From assembly GCA_937934275.1 (NCBI GenBank), contig CALHAM010000021.1, positions 1 through 64,000 of the forward strand: 64,000 nucleotides of DNA, written 5' to 3'. Position 1 is the stretch's first letter; each line of letters begins with the position of its first letter. The notes under the pieces are model-generated. The model was not told the DNA's origin. It saw nothing but the letters and a program-made list of their open reading frames with translations, and searched no databases. This document shows, piece after piece, positions 58,388 to 64,000 of the stretch. The stretch comes from an uncultured Saprospiraceae bacterium (GTDB lineage: Bacteria > Bacteroidota > Bacteroidia > Chitinophagales > Saprospiraceae). The position numbers and the translations under genes were made by a program.

Positions 58388-59395
58388 TCAATCCAACGAC
58401 TGATTAGCCATACTCGCACTGTTGACCAACTGTTGGTATTCTAAGGGCGTGAGGTTATCCATGCAGAAATGGATGGGATTGATGGGTTTGCCCTTGTAGT
58501 GCACCTCGTAGTGTAAATGAGGAGCTGTAGACAGGCCCGTATCGCCCACCTCTCCGATCTTTTGCCCTTTCTTAACGCGCTCTCCTTTGCGAACGGACAT
58601 TTTATTCATGTGCGCGTACCAGGTTTCGTAGCCGTAGCCGTGGCTGATGCGCACGCAGTTGCCGTAGCCCTGATGCCAGCCCGCTTCTACGACCACGCCA
58701 TCGCCCGTAGCTTGAATGGGCGTGCCAATGCGCGCTGGAAAGTCAACCCCTTGGTGAAACTTTCTAATCTTATAGACGGGATGGATGCGAAAACCAAATC
58801 CTGACAGCACGTTCATGCTTTTTTGCAGCTTGTCCTCGCGAACCGGCTTAATGCTGGGGATACTGGCCAACATTTTTTCCTGGTCTTTAGCTAAGGCCAT
58901 GATGGTGTCTAAGGAGCGCGCTTGCAGGGCCAACTGCTGCTTCAACACATCCATGCGGCTGAGCGTGTGTTGAATGGCTTTCGCGCCGTACTTGAAAGCT
59001 TTAGTCTCCGGATGCATTTCATGACCTCCCATCCCTCCTTGCCAGACGTCGGGGTCTATGGGGTCCATGCCAAAGACTGCTCGGTGCACATAGGCGTCGC
59101 GCTCCTGAATATGCTGAAGAGTCTTAGACATGTTGTCCATCTCTTCCGTGAGCTGGGCAAACTTGCGCTCCATCTGCGCAATTTCCTGCAAGAGCTCTTT
59201 TTCGCGCGGAGAAGGGAAAAAGTGATAGAGTAAGGCGAGAAGGCCAAGGGCGGCCACCAAAACGGCCGAAAAGAAACCAAAGGCCTGCAAAATTCTTGTT
59301 CTTAGGGGGACAACTACCCGTTCGTAGCTGAGGGTTTGTGTGTTGTAAACAAACGTTTCTTTCCTGCCCATAAGGTCGGTTTTTACCCAAGCCAT
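58388..59395 (-). CDS. M23 family metallopeptidase (murein DD-endopeptidase-like)
   Basis: FGFRIHPVYKIRKFHQGVDFPARIGTPIQATGDGVVV, HGYGYETWYAHMNKMSV, HLHYEVHYKG; N-terminal TM and coiled coil. Confidence 0.94.
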   Translation of the reverse strand: MAWVKTDLMGRKETFVYNTQTLSYERVVVPLRTRILQAFGFFSAVLVAALGLLALLYHFFPSPREKELLQEIAQMERKFAQLTEEMDNMSKTLQHIQERDAYVHRAVFGMDPIDPDVWQGGMGGHEMHPETKAFKYGAKAIQHTLSRMDVLKQQLALQARSLDTIMALAKDQEKMLASIPSIKPVREDKLQKSMNVLSGFGFRIHPVYKIRKFHQGVDFPARIGTPIQATGDGVVVEAGWHQGYGNCVRISHGYGYETWYAHMNKMSVRKGERVKKGQKIGEVGDTGLSTAPHLHYEVHYKGKPINPIHFCMDNLTPLEYQQLVNSASMANQSLD

Positions 59396-59871
59396 CGTTC
59401 ACATGGCTGCTGTTTGAAAAACATGCCTTGGCGTGGACGGCTGCGGATTAAGATGTTTTCGCGTTTTTGTCTCAGCTCTTGGGGCGCTCGCCCACAAGGG
59501 ATGACTCAGGTTGGTTCTGACGTTTGGCTCTTTTGCCAAGCAACGCACAAAAGTATTTAAACAATTAGTAGTAACCAAACATTTTTACAAAAAATAAAAT
59601 CGAAAGTCTGCCACTAAGCAAAGACGACTCGTAAGATTTGCCTCATTCAACGCAGCAATACTGGGGCAAAACGTGCCTTTAACAAGGGCGAAGAAAAAAC
59701 TTTTTGAGAGATTGCTGAAACACTCGTGCTAAATTTTAACATTTCTGGAGCCGTCGTCTTACGCCACCGATTAGGCACAAACGACTGTTTTTCAGATTCT
59801 TAAAAGTACCTCCGCCTTGTCTGGCTGTTGTATTATTTTAGGTCGATGGTTTTTTCGCACTTTTGCTGTCT

Positions 59872-60828
59872 ATGATGCAAACGGGAACGGTCATTAAATC
59901 AACGGGGAGTTGGTATCAGGTGCGGCTGAATACTGATGGCTCCGTGTGGGAGTGTCGGATCGCAGGAAAATTTCGCTTAGACAACCTCCCGCTCACTAAT
60001 CCGGTCGCTGTGGGCGATCGAGTAGAAGTGAAACCTGAAAAGGAAGGACAGGGGGTCATCGTCCGAATTCTACCACGGCGCAACTACGTCGTGCGTCAGT
60101 CGCCGCGACGTAAGCACGACCTGCATCTGCTGGCGGCAAACATTGACCAGGCGATGCTAATCACCACAGTAGTGCAGCCCGATCTTAAGCCGGGCTTTAT
60201 CGACCGCTTCTTGCTGATGACGGAGCCGCACGAGATTCCGGTGGTTATCGTATTCAATAAAGGCGACCTCTACGATGAGCGAGCCGTGGATGTCTTTTTC
60301 GAGATGAAAGCCCTCTACGAGAGCATCGGCTATTCGGTATTGGCGACTTCCGTGGTCGAGCGAAAGGGCTTGGAAGCCCTCCAGGAGGTTTTACAAGGGA
60401 AGATAACGCTGCTGGCTGGCCAGTCGGGTGTGGGTAAAAGCAGCTTGATAAATGCCATACAGCCACACTTGAACCTACGTACTGGAGAGCTGAGCGACTA
60501 CTCGGGCAAGGGCAAACACACGACGACGTTTGCCGAAATGTTTGCCCTAGACTTTGGCGGCTACATCATTGACACGCCGGGCATCAAGACGCTGTCGTTC
60601 AACAACAAAGACCCGGAAAATGTGGCTCATTCGTTTCGCGAGTTCTTTCGTTTGTCTGCACAATGTCGCTTTGGTGCTGCCTGTTTGCACCGCAACGAAC
60701 CCGACTGCGCTGTGCGCGCTGCCTTGGAGCGGGGCGAGGTGAGCGAACTGCGCTATTTCAACTATTTAGCCATCCTCGACGAGGTGGAACAAATCAATTA
60801 CTGGGAGCGCAACAAGGAAGTGCGGTAG
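59872..60828 (+). CDS. rsgA: Ribosome small subunit-dependent GTPase A
   Basis: VFNKGDLYD, LLAGQSGVGKSSLINAI, GKGKHTTTFAEMFAL, DTPGIKTLSF, Cys-rich CRFGAACLHRNEPDCAVR. Confidence 0.96.
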   Translation: MMQTGTVIKSTGSWYQVRLNTDGSVWECRIAGKFRLDNLPLTNPVAVGDRVEVKPEKEGQGVIVRILPRRNYVVRQSPRRKHDLHLLAANIDQAMLITTVVQPDLKPGFIDRFLLMTEPHEIPVVIVFNKGDLYDERAVDVFFEMKALYESIGYSVLATSVVERKGLEALQEVLQGKITLLAGQSGVGKSSLINAIQPHLNLRTGELSDYSGKGKHTTTFAEMFALDFGGYIIDTPGIKTLSFNNKDPENVAHSFREFFRLSAQCRFGAACLHRNEPDCAVRAALERGEVSELRYFNYLAILDEVEQINYWERNKEVR

Positions 60829-60842
60829 CCTATGCCGCCGCC

Positions 60843-61574
60843 CTACAGGTCGCCTAGCTGCGGGCGCACTACAACCTCTTCGACTACGGCAGAGGAGGAA
60901 AGCTGATAGGCCGCCCATACCAGTTGCGCAATGTCGTCGGCTTGCATCAAGCGCTCTGTGGGAAGATCAACACCTTGCCAAGAAGCAGACCAGGTAGCGC
61001 CGGGCAGCAACGCCGTTACCCGGATACCTTCTGCTTTTAGCTCCTCGCGCAGCGCTTTAGAAAAGCCCAAAAGGGCAAATTTTGAAATGCTATATGAACC
61101 ACCGTTCGGATAGGCCACTAAGCTCGCAATACTGCACAAGTTGAAAATGTGGCCGCTTTGATAGGGCCGCATCAGCGGCAATAGGGCGCGCGTCAGGTGG
61201 TAGGCACTATACAGATTAACCTCTATAAGCGTTTCTAAGGTTCCCTCAGGCTCATCGCACACGCGGCCTGGGCGGAAAATACCCGCATTGTTGACCAACA
61301 CATCTATGCGCGACCAGCGGCTGCGCACGGCTTCTGCAAAGCGCTGCACATCAGCACGCTGGCTCAAGTCGGCTTCCACGGTCAGAAGCTGCTGGCCTGC
61401 ATAGCGCTCCGACCAGTATTGCTGCATGGCTTCCAAGTCGGCAGACGTGCGCGCGCAAGCAGCAAGGTCAAAGCCGTTTTGGGCAAAACGCTCTGCAATG
61501 GCGCGACCCAGCCCTTTGGTGGCACCACTGACTACAGCTATTGGCCTATTCGTCGGGAAGTCTTGTTGTGGCAT
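60843..61574 (-). CDS. Short-chain dehydrogenase/reductase (SDR) family oxidoreductase
   Basis: Start re-assigned to MPQQDFPTNRPIAVVSGATKGLGRAIA; LVNNAGIF, YSISKFAL. Confidence 0.93.
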   Translation of the reverse strand: MPQQDFPTNRPIAVVSGATKGLGRAIAERFAQNGFDLAACARTSADLEAMQQYWSERYAGQQLLTVEADLSQRADVQRFAEAVRSRWSRIDVLVNNAGIFRPGRVCDEPEGTLETLIEVNLYSAYHLTRALLPLMRPYQSGHIFNLCSIASLVAYPNGGSYSISKFALLGFSKALREELKAEGIRVTALLPGATWSASWQGVDLPTERLMQADDIAQLVWAAYQLSSSAVVEEVVVRPQLGDL

Positions 61575-61597
61575 GTCTGAAATATTGATAAGGTGTG

Positions 61598-61618
61598 TTC
61601 GACAGTACAGCTGTCGAA
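61598..61618. promoter_or_regulatory. Operator-like perfect palindrome TTCGACAG-tacag-CTGTCGAA
   Basis: 8-bp perfect inverted repeat in the divergent SDR / mlaE intergenic region. Confidence 0.5.
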
Positions 61619-61693
61619 ACCAAACAAGGCGTTTAAAGTTCGCCAAAAAGGCTAATCTTTGCTGTTACAAGAAAGGCCATTATTCGTTTAGCC

Positions 61694-62455
61694 ATGTTCA
61701 TCTTAGATAAACGCTTCAACTTTATCTATCACTTTGGCTGCTATCTGTTGCTGATGCGGCAAACTTTCGGGCGCACGGAAAGTTTCTCAATGTACTGGAA
61801 AGAAACCATGCGCCAGATGAACCACATCGGCATCGGTTCGCTCCTCATTGTGTGCCTCATCTCCATTTTCATCGGAGCAGTAGCAGCAGTGCAATTTGCC
61901 TACCAGCTCGATGGCCAGCTCATCCCCCGATACTACATCGGCTACATTGTACGCGACTTGGCTATTATTGAGCTATCACCCACGATCACGTGTTTAGTGC
62001 TGGCGGGCAAAGTCGGCTCTAACATGACGGCCGAAATCGGCGGAATGCGCCAAAAAGAGCACATCGACGCCATGGAAGTAATGGGGGTTAATTCGGCGGC
62101 CTATCTAATTCGGCCGAAAATTATCGCCGCCCTCGTGGCCATTCCTATTCTGGTAACGTTCTCGGCTTTCGTGGCCATTATCGGTGGTTATGCGGCCAGC
62201 GTACCCACAGGCTGGCTGACCGACGACGAATACAACCAAGGCCTGCGCTCCTTTTTCGAGCCGTACAACGTCTTTATGATGTACGTCAAGTCAGTGGTCT
62301 TTGCCTTCATCCTCACTACGGTTTCCTGCTATCAGGGCTATTTCGTTCGAGGCGGTAGTATCGAATTGGGCCAAGCGAGTACGCGCGCAGTAGTGTACAG
62401 CGATATTCTTATTTTACTAGCCGACTACCTGGTGGCTCTGGTCCTCATGGGTTAG
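61694..62455 (+). CDS. mlaE: MlaE family ABC transporter permease
   Basis: MNHIGIGSLLIVCLISIFIGAVAAVQFAYQL, ELSPTITCLVLAGKVGSNMTAEIGGMRQKEHIDAMEVMGVN. Confidence 0.93.
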   Translation: MFILDKRFNFIYHFGCYLLLMRQTFGRTESFSMYWKETMRQMNHIGIGSLLIVCLISIFIGAVAAVQFAYQLDGQLIPRYYIGYIVRDLAIIELSPTITCLVLAGKVGSNMTAEIGGMRQKEHIDAMEVMGVNSAAYLIRPKIIAALVAIPILVTFSAFVAIIGGYAASVPTGWLTDDEYNQGLRSFFEPYNVFMMYVKSVVFAFILTTVSCYQGYFVRGGSIELGQASTRAVVYSDILILLADYLVALVLMG

Positions 62456-63219
62456 ACCGAAGAGCGCAATGCCGCCTGCCGCAAGCGCTGTAAAAAAGGG
62501 GAGGCGAAGATGAAGGACTGCAAATTCTCATTATCGCTGTTGAGCACCTCATGGCGGTTGCCGCTCCACTCCACGCGGCCCTCGAAGAGAAAACAAATGT
62601 TATCGCCGTTCTCCATCACCGAATTCATGTCGTGGGTGTTGATGATGGTAGTAATATCGTTTTCTTGAGTTATGCTTCGGATTAGGTCGTCAATAACAAT
62701 AGCCGTCTTAGGGTCGAGGCCCGAGTTTGGCTCGTCGCAAAACAGATATTTGGGCTGTAAGACGATGGCACGGGCAATACCTACGCGTTTTTGCATGCCC
62801 CCTGAAAGTTCGGAAGGGTATTTCTTATTGCTGCCGGCCAGATTGACGCGCTCTAAACAGTAATCGACGCGATCAGCCTTTTCCTTGGCACTCATACGCG
62901 TGAACATATCCAAAGGAAAGCGCACGTTTTCTTCTACGGTGAGCGAGTCAAAGAGAGCAGATCCCTGAAACAACATGCCCACCTGCATGCGAATTTCCCG
63001 CATCTGTTCCTTCGACAGCGCCGTGAACTCGACGTCATCATACCAAACTTTGCCGCTGGTGGGCTGAAGCAACCCTACCAGGATTTTTACCAAAACCGTT
63101 TTGCCCGAGCCGGAGCGCCCGATGATGAGATTGCACTTGCCGGTTTCAAAAACAAAGGAAATGCCTCTGAGCACTTCCTGCTGATCGAAGGATTTATAGA
63201 TGTTCTCCGCTCGAATCAT
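62452..63219 (-). CDS. mlaF: ABC transporter ATP-binding protein (MlaF-like)
   Basis: IIGRSGSGKTVLVKILVGLLQPTSG, YPSELSGGMQKRVGIARAIVLQPKYLFCDEPNSGLDPKTAIVIDDLI. Confidence 0.93.
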   Translation of the reverse strand: MIRAENIYKSFDQQEVLRGISFVFETGKCNLIIGRSGSGKTVLVKILVGLLQPTSGKVWYDDVEFTALSKEQMREIRMQVGMLFQGSALFDSLTVEENVRFPLDMFTRMSAKEKADRVDYCLERVNLAGSNKKYPSELSGGMQKRVGIARAIVLQPKYLFCDEPNSGLDPKTAIVIDDLIRSITQENDITTIINTHDMNSVMENGDNICFLFEGRVEWSGNRHEVLNSDNENLQSFIFASPFLQRLRQAALRSSV

Positions 63220-63242
63220 ATGTATTTCAATGAGACCGCTAC

Positions 63243-64000
63243 CTACAATGGTAAGGCGGCATAACGCTCAATAAACTCTTGGAGTTCATTTACCATAACG
63301 GGTGAGCCGATGGCTATTGTGGAGCGTTGATGCAATTCTTTGGGTTCTATTTCCAGAATGCGCTTCAGCTGAGTATTTATGGCTTTGCCGCCCGCTTGCT
63401 CCACCACCATAGCCAATGGATTACACTCGTAAAGCAAACGCAATTTGCCCTTCGGATATTTGCGCGTACTGGGATACATGAAAATGCCGCCTTGAATGAG
63501 GATGCGATGAATGTCGCTGACCATAGAGCCGATATAGCGAAGGCCGTAGTTTTGGTCGCTACAGTGGTCAATGTAGCGGCGCAGCTCTAAATCAAACTTG
63601 GAATAGTAACCTTGATTAACTGAGTAGAACTGTCCGTTCTCAGGAATGCGCATATTGCGATGGCTAAGGCAAAACTCGCCAATGCTCGGGTCGAGCGTAA
63701 AACCATTAACGCCATGGCCAGTCGTATATACCAGTATCGTCGAGGTGCCGTAGAGCACATAGCCGGCCGCCACCTGTTTTATGCCGGGTTGCAGAAAATC
63801 CTCTCGCGTGGCTGGCCCTGAATTGTCGCTCTTTCGCCGATAAATGGCGAAAATAGTGCCTACCGATACGTTTACATCGATATTGGACGAGCCATCTAAG
63901 GGATCAAACAGCACTACGTAATTGCTCTTTTTAGAAAAGACCGGCTCCACCTGAATGATGTCTTCGCATTCTTCCGAAGCAATGGCGCAGCATTCGCCGC
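63243..64000 (-). CDS. fbp: Class 1 fructose-1,6-bisphosphatase, 5' end truncated by the window edge
   Basis: Frame open to the window end ([54 protein letters not shown]...); [37 protein letters not shown]. Confidence 0.95.
   Translation of the reverse strand, partial: GECCAIASEECEDIIQVEPVFSKKSNYVVLFDPLDGSSNIDVNVSVGTIFAIYRRKSDNSGPATREDFLQPGIKQVAAGYVLYGTSTILVYTTGHGVNGFTLDPSIGEFCLSHRNMRIPENGQFYSVNQGYYSKFDLELRRYIDHCSDQNYGLRYIGSMVSDIHRILIQGGIFMYPSTRKYPKGKLRLLYECNPLAMVVEQAGGKAINTQLKRILEIEPKELHQRSTIAIGSPVMVNELQEFIERYAALPL

Overview
The 64 kb window comes from a Bacteroidota chromosome. Supporting signs are two SusC/SusD pairs, T9SS-type C-terminal sorting domains, a CHU_C/SprB-repeat giant protein, a DAHP synthase-chorismate mutase fusion, and TAnnTTTG promoter-like boxes. 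I support about 40 protein genes. Most are housekeeping (lon, uppS, phoH, dprA, rsgA, bcp, fbp, mlaE/mlaF-like, bacilliredoxin, THUMP methyltransferase). The rest are outer-membrane or secretion-related (SusCD, T9SS cargo, TPR plus beta-barrel pair, vanadium-haloperoxidase-like lipoprotein). I saw no rRNA, tRNA, CRISPR array or intact mobile element. The signals I rate highest are: (1) a nested-stem structured RNA candidate ending in a perfect hairpin/T-tract at about 26.85-26.99 kb; (2) a DUF2490-like gene split by an A7 homopolymer frameshift, with an intact C-terminus in the -1 frame; (3) mlaE- and mlaF-like genes facing each other with interlocked stop codons; (4) a haloperoxidase/PAP2-like lipoprotein whose PSGH-type motif reads LSEG; (5) a 1.3 kb non-coding, hairpin-rich tract beside a conspicuously AT-rich T9SS cargo gene; (6) a 21-nt perfect operator-like palindrome upstream of mlaE. 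No defence system or clearly novel multi-gene system could be proven from sequence alone. Product names come from reading protein motifs, not from database searches.
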